From: Rhodoferax_B ferrireducens_A
Lineage (GTDB): Bacteria; Pseudomonadota; Gammaproteobacteria; Burkholderiales; Burkholderiaceae_C
Direction of reading: 5' to 3'
NCBI RefSeq assembly: GCF_031458075.1
Contig: NZ_JAVDXT010000008.1
Span: forward strand, 1-64,000
Length of the DNA: 64,000 bases
The notes under the pieces are model-generated. The model searched no databases and was not told the DNA's origin. It saw only the letters and a program-made list of their open reading frames with translations. The position numbers were made by a program, and so were the translations under genes. The stretch's first letter is position 1. The number at the start of each line of letters is the position of its first letter. Shown piece after piece: positions 1-7,370 of the stretch.

Positions 1-160
1 TGATGACAATCGGCAGGAAGGTGAAGATGCCAATCACCACCAGGTTGGGGCCAACAAACAGCCAGCCGATGCGCGAGGCGCCCAGCCATTTCTGGACCAA
101 CCGGAACACCGGCTCGAACAGATTGAAGAAGAAACCTAAACAGGCTGAGATGACTGACAT
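1..160 (-). CDS. Sugar ABC transporter permease, N-terminal part (runs off the window)
   Basis: The complement of 160-158 is an ATG, and the frame stays open to the window edge, giving the first 53 residues. It begins MSVISACLGFFFNLFEPVF, then has a basic/aromatic stretch and a hydrophobic segment of about 22 residues (GWLFVGPNLVVIGIFTFLP) that looks like a first transmembrane helix. The 'VGPN...P' pattern at the first helix is typical of MalF/UgpA-type binding-protein-dependent permeases. The gene lies downstream of the solute-binding protein gene on the same strand with a 229-base gap, which fits an ABC operon of binding protein then permease. The substrate cannot be told; a carbohydrate or polyol is inferred from the family. 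Confidence 0.75.
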   Translation of the reverse strand, partial: MSVISACLGFFFNLFEPVFRLVQKWLGASRIGWLFVGPNLVVIGIFTFLPIVI

Positions 161-342
161 ACCGACTCCGATCTACTGTCCAACCTGGTGACGCTGTCCG
201 CAGCATTACCCAAACGCAACGCTCTTCCGGGAGAAACGAATGAACAAGGCGGGGTCGTGGTCAAGCAGCCCACGCGGTGAGGGCTGGCCTGCCTCCCGTC
301 CAGAGATGCCGCGGAACGCAGCTCCAGCAGACCGCTGGTATC

Positions 343-390
343 GCCCCCCTGCAAAGGGAGAGCGACACTCAGTGAGCCAACCAGGGGGGC
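343..390 (-). terminator. G/C-rich inverted repeat after the binding-protein gene (repeat type B)
   Basis: GCCCCCCTG (343-351) and CAGGGGGGC (382-390) are perfect complements around a 30-base spacer. The structure starts at the last base of the binding-protein stop codon. There is no long T-run, so it may be a weak terminator or an mRNA 3'-end stabiliser that lets less message reach the permease gene. A related GC-rich inverted repeat sits at 36371-36421, so this could be a dispersed element. Confidence 0.4.
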
Positions 391-1676
391 TATTTTTCAG
401 CTTGCTTGACCGCTTCGGTCATGTCGGTACCGATCTTGGTGATGGCCTCGTCCACGCTGATCTCACCGACGATGGCCTGGGTAAGGCGCGTCACGGTGGG
501 CAGCATCAGTGCCCGGTTGTATTTGTAGCCCTGCAGCGCGTAGGCAGCCGGTGCCACGGTAGCAGTCCCACTGGTGAACACACCAAGTGCTGCCTGTGCG
601 GCAGGGCTGGCGTTCGGATACGGTACGCCCTTTTTGGCTAAACCAGTATTGGCCGGAATGTTGTTGGTACGTGAAACGAATTCGGCCACATTGGCTTCCT
701 GCGCCATGAAGTCCAGGAACTGGCCGACCTCCTTGGGCGACTTGGTTGTTTTCAGAGCCACCCAACCTGCCCCCCCCGGCATGCCAGAACAAGCCGAAGT
801 ACCGCATGGGTTGGGCACAGCCACCCAATCAAACGCATTGCCGATTTCTTTTTGCATGCGGTTGATCTGCCACGAGCCCGACAGAATCATGACGACTCGG
901 CCGTTCTTGAATTCGCCCACAGCATCAGCATAGCTGGAGCCTCCAGAGCCACCCCACACGTCTTTCAGCATGGTGCCGTCTTTGTGCCAGCCGACGAACT
1001 TGGTCACGGCGGTTTTGTAGCCCTCGTCGAGTGCCAGATTGCCCTTGGCGTCGAATATCTTGGCGCCATAGCTGATGGCAGGACCTGCAAAACGATGGCC
1101 CGAACGGTCCCAGGCCATGGCAGCGGGGGTCTGGGTGGCCTTGGCCACCTTGCGTGCCGCGTCCGCCCACTCGTCCCAGGTGGCCTTAGGGCCGGGCAAC
1201 GGAATCTTGGCCTGCTCGAACAGCGTCTTGTTGACGAAGGGGCCAGTCATGGTGAGCTGCGACATGAAGCCGTAGATGCCCTTGTCGCCCGCTTTGTTGC
1301 GCATCCACGGCAAAGTGCTGCCGAAGTTGGCTTCCCAGTATTTGCGGTCTTTCAGATACGGGCCGATGTCGAGATAGAACCGTGTGAGTCCGCCCAGATC
1401 GGTCACCCGCGCTATGTCCGGCCCCTCACCCGCAGCCAACTGCACCGGCAGTTGCTCAAGAATGGTCTTGAACGGAACCACGTCGACAATGATTTTTGTC
1501 CCAGGATTATTCGCCTCGAATCGTCGTGCGAGATCGTTGGTGACATCACATTCGCCGCCATCCTGGTAGCACATCACGCGCACTTCGGCTGCCGATGCTG
1601 GAAGGGCAGCGACTGAGGCAGTGGCGGCGACAACGCTCAGCCAAATCGCGCGAGTCGGAAAATTGAAAGCGTGCAT
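390..1676 (-). CDS. ABC transporter solute-binding protein, family 1 (sugar type)
   Basis: This is a 428-residue periplasmic protein. It starts with a Sec signal peptide: a short charged region, a hydrophobic core WLSVVAATASVAALP, and a likely cleavage site at ASAA-EV. The mature protein follows the family 1 layout, with an early FEANNPGTKIIVDVVPF segment (a beta strand and helix of lobe 1) and the conserved GEGPDIARV motif near residue 85. It ends at MTEAVKQAEK. Family knowledge says it captures a sugar, polyol or glycerol-phosphate-type ligand for the permease encoded downstream. The ATG at 1676 is preferred; a TTG directly upstream (1679) is an alternative, and AGAGGA lies 7-10 bases ahead of them. 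The ligand is not predictable from sequence alone. Confidence 0.88.
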   Translation of the reverse strand: MHAFNFPTRAIWLSVVAATASVAALPASAAEVRVMCYQDGGECDVTNDLARRFEANNPGTKIIVDVVPFKTILEQLPVQLAAGEGPDIARVTDLGGLTRFYLDIGPYLKDRKYWEANFGSTLPWMRNKAGDKGIYGFMSQLTMTGPFVNKTLFEQAKIPLPGPKATWDEWADAARKVAKATQTPAAMAWDRSGHRFAGPAISYGAKIFDAKGNLALDEGYKTAVTKFVGWHKDGTMLKDVWGGSGGSSYADAVGEFKNGRVVMILSGSWQINRMQKEIGNAFDWVAVPNPCGTSACSGMPGGAGWVALKTTKSPKEVGQFLDFMAQEANVAEFVSRTNNIPANTGLAKKGVPYPNASPAAQAALGVFTSGTATVAPAAYALQGYKYNRALMLPTVTRLTQAIVGEISVDEAITKIGTDMTEAVKQAEK

Positions 1677-1758
1677 CAAGGTGTGTCCTCTTCTGTAAAG
1701 GCAGGAACAAGGCGAGCAAAAGATCAGTGCAACCTGCGAATGATTGAAATACTAAACT

Positions 1759-1772
1759 ACTAATACATTAGT
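1759..1772. promoter_or_regulatory. Palindromic operator candidate upstream of the ABC operon
   Basis: ACTAAT-AC-ATTAGT is a perfect 6+6 palindrome with a 2-base spacer. It lies 83 bases upstream of the binding-protein start in an AT-rich patch. Size and symmetry suit a GntR- or LacI-like dimer, but no regulator gene is present in the window. Confidence 0.35.
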
Positions 1773-1809
1773 CAACCTAGGGTAAGCCCTCGGCGCGGCT
1801 GACGTTCAC

Positions 1810-2677
1810 TTGAGGGATGTCCTCACCCGGCTGCCAGCACATAAGGCAAATCGGATCGAAAAATTACTGCCGTACCAGCACTGTTGCCTGAAGTACGTTA
1901 GCAACGATCGCATGTCGAACCAGAGCTTGCGTGATCGGTTCAAGTTGCCGGAGTCCAAGGCTGTGACCGCATCGCAGGTGATTGGGGCGGCCCAAGATGC
2001 GGGGCTGATCAAGGCGGATGAATCCGAGACTATGTCGACGCGGTATGCCCGGTACCTGCGAGCCGTTTTTAACGAGCTACGGCGACTGGGCATATGGAAG
2101 AAACCCAACCCCCTCGCCGAACTTCGACAGTTCAAAATTGAAGAGAAAGAGCGGGAATACCTTACGTTGGAGCAGATCAGCGATTTGCCTGAACACCTGG
2201 CCGTTGGCTCGAACCGTCACACGGTGATGATTGCCAAAGTTTGCCTTACTACTGGTGCGCGATGGAGCGAGGCTGAAAACCTCGAGCTGAAACACGTACG
2301 CAACGCGCAAATTCAGTTTGTCGGCACAAAGTCAGGGCGCATCCGAACCGTTCCCATAGAAAAGCAATTCGAAAAAGACCTCAAGGCCCACCACGACAAG
2401 AAAGGAAACAAGCCAGCGCTTGTTTGCCTATGCCTACTCCGCATTTCGGGATGGCGTGGACCGGGCCGGAATCACGCTGGCAGCAGGCCAGCTCACGCAC
2501 GTACTGCGCCATTCGTTCGCATCACATTTCATGATGGGTGGCGGCAATATTCTGGTGCTGCAACGTGCTTTAGGTCATGCGAATCTGACCATGACGATGC
2601 GTTATGCACACCTGGCACCTGACCACCTGCTGGAGGTGGTGAAGCTCAACCCAATTTCTGCGTTGACACTTCGTTGA
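1810..2677 (+). pseudogene. Decayed tyrosine recombinase (P2-type phage integrase), chimeric and frameshifted
   Basis: The integrase catalytic domain is recognisable in two frames. The first frame (to about 2415) carries the active-site Arg in LTTGARWSE and the Lys-strand motif GTKSGRIRTVPIEK. The second frame (from about 2414) carries HVLRHSFASHFM (H-x-x-R), LGHANLTMTMRYAH (His and nucleophile Tyr) and ends at 2677. A one-base frameshift near 2408-2420 separates them, so no intact enzyme is made. The usual N-terminal arm-binding domain is missing. Upstream of about 2047 the frame instead encodes NQSLRDRFKLPESK and AGLIKADESE...RYARYL, which resembles the C-terminus of AlbA/RecG-like ATP-binding proteins. 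The ORF therefore looks like a deletion junction between two genes. The remnant ends 50 bases from the 3' end of the tRNA at 2728-2804, the usual place for an integrase beside its attachment site. Confidence 0.8.
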
Positions 2678-2727
2678 CAGTTGACTGAAACCAAGACGCA
2701 AAAAACGCGCTAAGTTGTTGATTTGAA

Positions 2728-2804
2728 TGGTAGGGCGTGAGTGACTTGAACACTCGACCAAAGGATTATGAGTCCTCTGCTCTAACCAACTGAGCTAACG
2801 CCCC
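2728..2804 (-). tRNA. tRNA with anticodon CAT (Met, or Ile2 after lysidine modification)
   Basis: The reverse strand folds as a 77-base tRNA: acceptor GGGGCGT/ACGCCCT, D-arm TAGCTCAGTTGGTTAGAGCA, anticodon stem-loop GGACTCATAATCC, T-arm GAGTG-TTCAAGT-CACTC and an encoded CCA (2728-2730). The anticodon CAT is read directly. Elongator Met is the default call. The anticodon arm followed by TTTGGTCG also resembles E. coli tRNA-Ile2, so the isotype is not settled. Its 3' end faces the integrase remnant. Confidence 0.93.
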
Positions 2805-2838
2805 ACACAACCCAGCATTCTACTGTGCGTAGCGGGGC

Positions 2839-3843
2839 TTATTTCTGGTGGCTCAGCGCATTGCTTACCAGCTTGGAGGTGATGTCCACGATCTGGATCA
2901 TGCGTTCATAGGGCATGCGGGTCGGGCCGATGACGCCCAGGGTGCCGACCACCTGGCCGTCCACCTCGTAGGGGGCGCTGACGATGGACAGCTCTTCGAA
3001 CGGCACGACCTGGCTTTCGCCGCCGATGTAGATGCGCACGCCCTCGGCCTTGCTGGAGATGTCGAGCAGGCGCATCAGCTGGGTTTTTTGCTCGAACAGG
3101 TCGAAGGCGCGGCGCAGATGGCCCATGTCGCCCGAGAAGTCGCTGACCGACAGCAGATTGCGCTCGCCCGAGATCACCACCTCGTCCTGCTCGCGCGCCA
3201 GGGCTTCGGAGCCCACGTTTACCGCGGCCTGCATCAGGGTGGCGATTTCGCCGCGCAGGGTTTCGACCTCGTTCTTCAGCCGCTCGCGCACCTGCTCGAT
3301 CGACAGGCCGGCATAATGGCCGTTCAGGTAGTTGGCGGCCTCGACCAGCTGGGACGAGGTGTAGTCGACCTCGGTGAAGATCACCCGGTTTTGCACATCG
3401 CCTTCGGGCGAGACGATGATGACCAGGAAGCGCTTTTCCGACAGGCGCAAGAATTCGATGTGCCGAAACACCGAGGTGCGCCGCGGCGCCATCACCACGC
3501 CAACGAACTGCGACAGGCTGGACAGCAGATTGGCCGCGTTGACGATGACCTTTTGCGGCTGCTCGGCCACCAGCTTGGGCGGCGCCAGCGGGCCGGGCTG
3601 GGCGGTGAGCATGGTGTCGACGAACAAGCGGTAGCCGCGGGCCGTGGGGATACGCCCAGCCGAGGTATGCGGGCTGACGATCAGCCCCATATCCTCCAGG
3701 TCGGACATCACGTTGCGGATGGTGGCGGGCGACAGGTCCAGGCCCGAGGCTTTGGACAAAGTGCGCGAGCCAATAGGCTGGCCGTCGGCGATATATCGCT
3801 CGACCAGCGCTTTCATTAACAACTTGGCACGGTCATCGAGCAT
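2839..3843 (-). CDS. hrcA: Heat-inducible transcription repressor HrcA
   Basis: This 334-residue protein is of usual family length. The N-terminal winged helix (about residues 1-80) begins MLDDRAKLLMKALVERYI and contains the conserved SPATIRNVMSDLEDMGL recognition region followed by HTSAGRIPTARGYRLFVD. The rest is the GAF-like dimer/inducer domain. HrcA represses chaperone genes (groESL, dnaK) by binding CIRCE palindromes and is kept active by GroEL. No CIRCE element is visible here and no chaperone genes are near. It is divergent from nadK with only 28 bases between the two start codons, so the promoters must overlap or lie in the coding regions. Confidence 0.96.
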   Translation of the reverse strand: MLDDRAKLLMKALVERYIADGQPIGSRTLSKASGLDLSPATIRNVMSDLEDMGLIVSPHTSAGRIPTARGYRLFVDTMLTAQPGPLAPPKLVAEQPQKVIVNAANLLSSLSQFVGVVMAPRRTSVFRHIEFLRLSEKRFLVIIVSPEGDVQNRVIFTEVDYTSSQLVEAANYLNGHYAGLSIEQVRERLKNEVETLRGEIATLMQAAVNVGSEALAREQDEVVISGERNLLSVSDFSGDMGHLRRAFDLFEQKTQLMRLLDISSKAEGVRIYIGGESQVVPFEELSIVSAPYEVDGQVVGTLGVIGPTRMPYERMIQIVDITSKLVSNALSHQK

Positions 3844-3871
3844 GTTCTTATTTTAGTGATGTAATTTGTGA

Positions 3872-4765
3872 ATGAAATCACAATTCCGCCACGTTGCGCT
3901 CTTCGGGAAATATGCGGCACCGGGCACCCGCGTCGCCAACGCCTCGTCCCGCAAGGTATTGCAGGAAATCGCCGAGTTTTTAACCAGCCTGGGCTGCGAA
4001 GTGGTGGTGGACCAGGAAACCGTGGCCAATACCGGCATCACCGGTTACCCGGCGCTGGACGTGGACGCAATTGGCCGCCGCTGCGACCTGGGCCTGGTGG
4101 TCGGCGGCGACGGCACCATGCTCGGCATAGGCCGCCAGCTGGCCTGCCACGGGGTGGCGCTGATCGGCATCAACCAGGGCCGGCTCGGCTTCATCACCGA
4201 CATTCCGCTGAATAATTACCAGGCCACGCTGCTGCCCATGCTGCAAGGCACTTACGAGGAAGACCACCGCAGCCTGATGCATGCGCGGGTGATGCGCGGC
4301 GGCGAGTGCGTGTTCGACGCGCTGGCTATGAACGACGTGGTGGTGAACCGCGGCTCCACCTCCGGCATGCTAGAGCTGCGCGTCGAGGTGGACGGCCAAC
4401 TGGTATCGAACCAGCGCGCCGACGGCCTGATCATTGCCACGCCCACCGGCTCCACCGCCTATGCGCTGTCGGCCGGCGGGCCGCTGCTGCACCCGTCCAT
4501 CCCCGGCTGGGTGATGGTGCCCATCGCCCCACATACTTTGACAAATCGGCCGATCGTGCTGGCAGATCCTGCGGAAGTAGCTATAGAACTAATAGCAGGA
4601 CGAGACGCCAGCGCCAACTTCGACATGCAGTCGCTGGCATCCCTGCAGCACGGCGACCGCATCATCGTGCGCCGCTCCGAGCACCGCGCACGTTTCCTGC
4701 ATCCCCAGGGCTGGAGCTACTTTGACACCTTGCGCAAAAAACTCCACTGGAACGAAGGAACCTGA
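3872..4765 (+). CDS. nadK: NAD kinase
   Basis: This 297-residue cytosolic enzyme phosphorylates NAD to NADP with ATP or polyphosphate. The diagnostic GGDGTML motif is at residues 78-84, the AMNDVVVNRG segment at about 152-161, and the glycine-rich TPTGSTAYALSAGGP at 190-204. Length and motif spacing match the family, so it should be active. The stop codon is directly followed by the recN ATG, and rapZ overlaps recN, so nadK-recN-rapZ should be one transcript. Residues of about 221-244 (bases 4532-4596) are encoded by AT-rich, rare codons (CTA, ATA, GTA, GGA, CGA) that match the ~65-bp repeat family on the opposite strand, although the protein there keeps normal family length. Confidence 0.97.
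   Translation: MKSQFRHVALFGKYAAPGTRVANASSRKVLQEIAEFLTSLGCEVVVDQETVANTGITGYPALDVDAIGRRCDLGLVVGGDGTMLGIGRQLACHGVALIGINQGRLGFITDIPLNNYQATLLPMLQGTYEEDHRSLMHARVMRGGECVFDALAMNDVVVNRGSTSGMLELRVEVDGQLVSNQRADGLIIATPTGSTAYALSAGGPLLHPSIPGWVMVPIAPHTLTNRPIVLADPAEVAIELIAGRDASANFDMQSLASLQHGDRIIVRRSEHRARFLHPQGWSYFDTLRKKLHWNEGT
4532..4596 (-). repeat. ~65-bp repeat copy inside nadK
   Basis: Read on the reverse strand it has GCTAT, then ATAGCTACT, an imperfect centre, and GGCCGATTTG, each at the same distance as in the copies at 28544 and 19208. It lies in frame in nadK and uses codons unlike the rest of the gene. The match is partial, with the two ends best preserved. Confidence 0.55.
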
Positions 4766-6412
4766 ATGGCGCTGAAACGCATCACCCTGCGCGACTTCGT
4801 GATCGTGCGCGAGCTGGAACTCGACCTGCAAAACGGCTTCAGCGTGCTGACCGGCGAAACCGGCGCCGGCAAGTCCATCCTGGTCGACGCCGTGCAACTG
4901 GCACTGGGCAGCCGCGCCGATGCCGGCACGGTGCGCGAAGGCGCGGCCCGGGCCGACATCAGCGCCGAGTTCGACAGCCTGCCGGCCACCGCCGCCTGGC
5001 TAGAAGAAGCCGGCTTTGACGTGGCCGACAGCCTGCTGCTGCGCCGCACCGTCGACGCCCAGGGCAAGAGCCGCTCCTGGATCAACGGCAGCCCGGCCAC
5101 CGCCACCCAGCTGCGCGAGATTGGCGACCAACTGCTCGACATCCATGGCCAGCACGCCTGGCAAAGCCTGACCCGGCCGGACACCGTGCGCGGCCTGCTC
5201 GACGCCTATGCGGGCAGCTCCACCAGCGCCCTGGCTGCCCGCTGGAGCGACTGGCGCGGCGCCCAGAAAACCCTGGCCGATGCCCACGCCGCCCGCGACT
5301 CGCTGCAGCAAGAGCAGGAGCGCCTGGCCTGGCAGATCGGCGAAGTCGGCAAGCTGGCCCCCGGCGCCGAAGAATGGCCCGAGCTGAACGCCGAGCACGC
5401 GCGTTTGTCCAACGCCCAGGCCCTGCTGGACGCGGTGCAGACCGCCATAGACGCGCTGGAAAACGACGAATCTGGCGCGCTGGCCGGTTTGGTGCGGGCC
5501 CACACGTCGCTACAAAATCAAGAGCACATTGCGCCCGAATATGCTGCGCTGACCGAGGTTTTGGCTTCAAGTTTGGCGCAGGCCGAGGACGCCGCGCATT
5601 CGCTGCACAGCACCTTGCGCAAGACCGAGCTGGACCCGCAGCGCCTGGCCGAGCTGGACGAGCGCCTGTCGCAATGGGTGTCGCTGGCCCGGCGCTACAA
5701 ACGCACGCCGGCCGAGTTGCCGGCTCTGCTGGCCAGCTGGCAGGCCGAGCTGGCCCGGCTGGACGCCGCGGCCGACAGCCAGGCGCTGGAAGCCGCCGAG
5801 CGCAAGGCCGAAAGCGCCTACCGCGCCGAGGCCCTGGCCCTGTCCAAAGCCCGGGCCCTGGCCGCCCCGAAACTGGCCAAAGCCATCACCCTGGCCATGC
5901 AAGGCCTGGGCATGCAGGGCGGCCAGTTCCAGGTGGCGCTGCAAAAGATCGAGCCCAGCGCCAGCGGGCTAGAAGAGGTGCAATTCCTGGTCGCCGGCCA
6001 TGCGGGCAGCACGCCGCGCGCGGTCGGCAAGGTGGCATCGGGCGGCGAGCTGTCGCGCATCGCGCTGGCGATTGCCGTCACCACCAGCGAGCTGGGCACG
6101 GCGCAAACCCTGATCTTTGACGAGGTGGATTCGGGCGTCGGCGGTGCCGTGGCCGAAACCGTAGGCCGGCTGATGAAGCAGCTGGGCCGGGACCGCCAGG
6201 TGCTGGCCGTCACCCATCTGCCCCAGGTCGCTGCCTGCGCCGACCACCATCTGGTGGTGGCCAAACAGCGCGACGGCAAAAGCACGGTCAGCAGCGTGGG
6301 CTTGGTGCTGGGCGAGCAGCGGGTGGCCGAGGTGGCGCGCATGCTCGGGGGCGAAAAGCTCTCCGTCACCACCCTGGCCCATGCGAAAGAAATGTTAGGC
6401 AGCGCACTATGA
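4766..6412 (+). CDS. recN: DNA repair protein RecN (SMC-like ATPase)
   Basis: This 548-residue protein has the split ABC-ATPase layout of RecN. The Walker A GETGAGKS is at residues 30-37. A long Glu/Ala/Leu-rich coiled coil follows (about 150-350). The C-terminal half has the ABC signature SGGELSRIALAI, Walker B LIFDEVDSGVGG and the switch VTHLPQVAACADHHL. RecN acts early in double-strand break repair by holding DNA ends for RecA. Length and motifs are normal. A ~65-bp repeat copy (5509-5573) contributes residues of about 248-269 in the coiled-coil region. The gene starts directly after nadK and ends in a 4-base ATGA overlap with rapZ. Confidence 0.97.
   Translation: MALKRITLRDFVIVRELELDLQNGFSVLTGETGAGKSILVDAVQLALGSRADAGTVREGAARADISAEFDSLPATAAWLEEAGFDVADSLLLRRTVDAQGKSRSWINGSPATATQLREIGDQLLDIHGQHAWQSLTRPDTVRGLLDAYAGSSTSALAARWSDWRGAQKTLADAHAARDSLQQEQERLAWQIGEVGKLAPGAEEWPELNAEHARLSNAQALLDAVQTAIDALENDESGALAGLVRAHTSLQNQEHIAPEYAALTEVLASSLAQAEDAAHSLHSTLRKTELDPQRLAELDERLSQWVSLARRYKRTPAELPALLASWQAELARLDAAADSQALEAAERKAESAYRAEALALSKARALAAPKLAKAITLAMQGLGMQGGQFQVALQKIEPSASGLEEVQFLVAGHAGSTPRAVGKVASGGELSRIALAIAVTTSELGTAQTLIFDEVDSGVGGAVAETVGRLMKQLGRDRQVLAVTHLPQVAACADHHLVVAKQRDGKSTVSSVGLVLGEQRVAEVARMLGGEKLSVTTLAHAKEMLGSAL
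5509..5573 (+). repeat. ~65-bp repeat copy inside recN
   Basis: It starts GCTACAAAATCAAGAGC, has CTGCGCTGAC at the position of the GCGCTA block of other copies, and ends GGTTTTGGCTTCAAG, in the same register as the intergenic copy at 28544. It encodes SLQNQEHIAPEYAALTEVL in frame. Confidence 0.6.
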
Positions 6413-7311
6413 AACTTGAAATCGTGTTGATCACCGGTATGTCCGGCTCGGGCAAATCGGTGGCCTTGCATGCGCTGGAAGACGCGGGCTACTACTGCGT
6501 GGACAACCTGCCGCCCGAGCTGCTGCTGAGCTTCATCAAGCTGGAGCAAACCCGCGACGCCAAGAAGGTGGCGATTGCCATGGACGTGCGCAGCGCCACC
6601 TCGCTACCGCTGGTGCCGCAGCAGCTGGAGGCGCTGCGCAAGCACGGCGTCAACATCAAGTCGCTGTTTCTGGACGCCGCCACCGACACCCTGGTGCGGC
6701 GCTATTCCGAAACCCGGCGCAAGCACCCGCTGTCGCGCTCCGAGATGACCGACCAGCAGCATGCGCTGGTGGAGGCCATCGAGCTGGAGCGCGAGCTGCT
6801 GGCCGACCTGCGCGAACAAGCCCATGTGATCGACACCAGCATCATCCGCTCGTCGCAGCTGCAGGGCTATATCAAGTCGCTGGTGGCCGCGCCCGAGGCG
6901 CAGCTGACCCTGGTGTTCGAATCCTTCGCCTTCAAGCGCGGCATTCCGGTGGATGCCGACTATGTGTTCGACGTGCGCATGCTGCCGAACCCGCACTACG
7001 AGCCCGACCTGCGCGCGCTGACCGGCCGCGACGAGCCGGTGGCCGCGTTCCTGCGCCAGAGCCGCGACGTGGCGCAGATGTTCAGCCACATCGACCAGTT
7101 CCTGAGCCACTGGTTGGACCTGCTGGCGCGCGACCACCGCAGCTATGTGACGGTAGCCATAGGCTGTACCGGCGGCCAGCACCGCTCGGTCTACCTGGTA
7201 GAGCAACTGGCCACCGCCTTCAGCAAGCGCTGGGTCACGCTGAAGCGGCACCGCGAGCTGGATGCGCGCGGTGGTGTGGAGCCGCCCTCGGGTGGCGCCA
7301 CGGTTTTTTAA
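6409..7311 (+). CDS. rapZ: RNase adapter protein RapZ (YvcJ family P-loop protein)
   Basis: This 300-residue protein has an N-terminal P-loop GMSGSGKS at residues 10-17, followed by ALEDAGYYCVDNLPPELL, which is characteristic of the RapZ/YvcJ family. The C-terminal half carries the conserved IGCTGGQHRSVYLVEQLA motif. In enterobacteria RapZ presents the small RNA GlmZ to RNase E and so adjusts GlmS (glucosamine-6-phosphate) synthesis; in many betaproteobacteria the RNA partner is unknown. The ATG overlaps the recN stop by four bases (ATGA), so translation is probably coupled. In other genomes rapZ often sits beside ptsN/hprK; here it follows recN. Confidence 0.95.
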   Translation: MKLEIVLITGMSGSGKSVALHALEDAGYYCVDNLPPELLLSFIKLEQTRDAKKVAIAMDVRSATSLPLVPQQLEALRKHGVNIKSLFLDAATDTLVRRYSETRRKHPLSRSEMTDQQHALVEAIELERELLADLREQAHVIDTSIIRSSQLQGYIKSLVAAPEAQLTLVFESFAFKRGIPVDADYVFDVRMLPNPHYEPDLRALTGRDEPVAAFLRQSRDVAQMFSHIDQFLSHWLDLLARDHRSYVTVAIGCTGGQHRSVYLVEQLATAFSKRWVTLKRHRELDARGGVEPPSGGATVF

Positions 7312-7370
7312 GCTTTTCAGGCCTGTAGCGCAGGTTCTATCTGCGCCAACAGCTACCAATTCAATAGCAG
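7312..7370 (-). repeat. ~65-bp repeat copy filling the rapZ/mutY convergent junction
   Basis: The whole 59-base gap between the two stop codons is a reverse-orientation repeat copy: GGCCTGTAGCGCAGG, a short loop, CTGCGCCAACAGCTA and CAATAGC. The GCGCAG/CTGCGC arms pair, so it can act as a bidirectional terminator. The repeat continues to the mutY stop codon. Confidence 0.7.

Noticed and set aside
1..2730. Duplicate of the tRNA(CAT) 3' end that would mark the far attachment site of the integrase element
   Set aside because: I could not find a second copy of the tRNA end in the window; the far end is probably lost or outside.
3820..3871. CIRCE element near hrcA
   Set aside because: No TTAGCACTC-N9-GAGTGCTAA pattern or near match is present in the short intergenic region.
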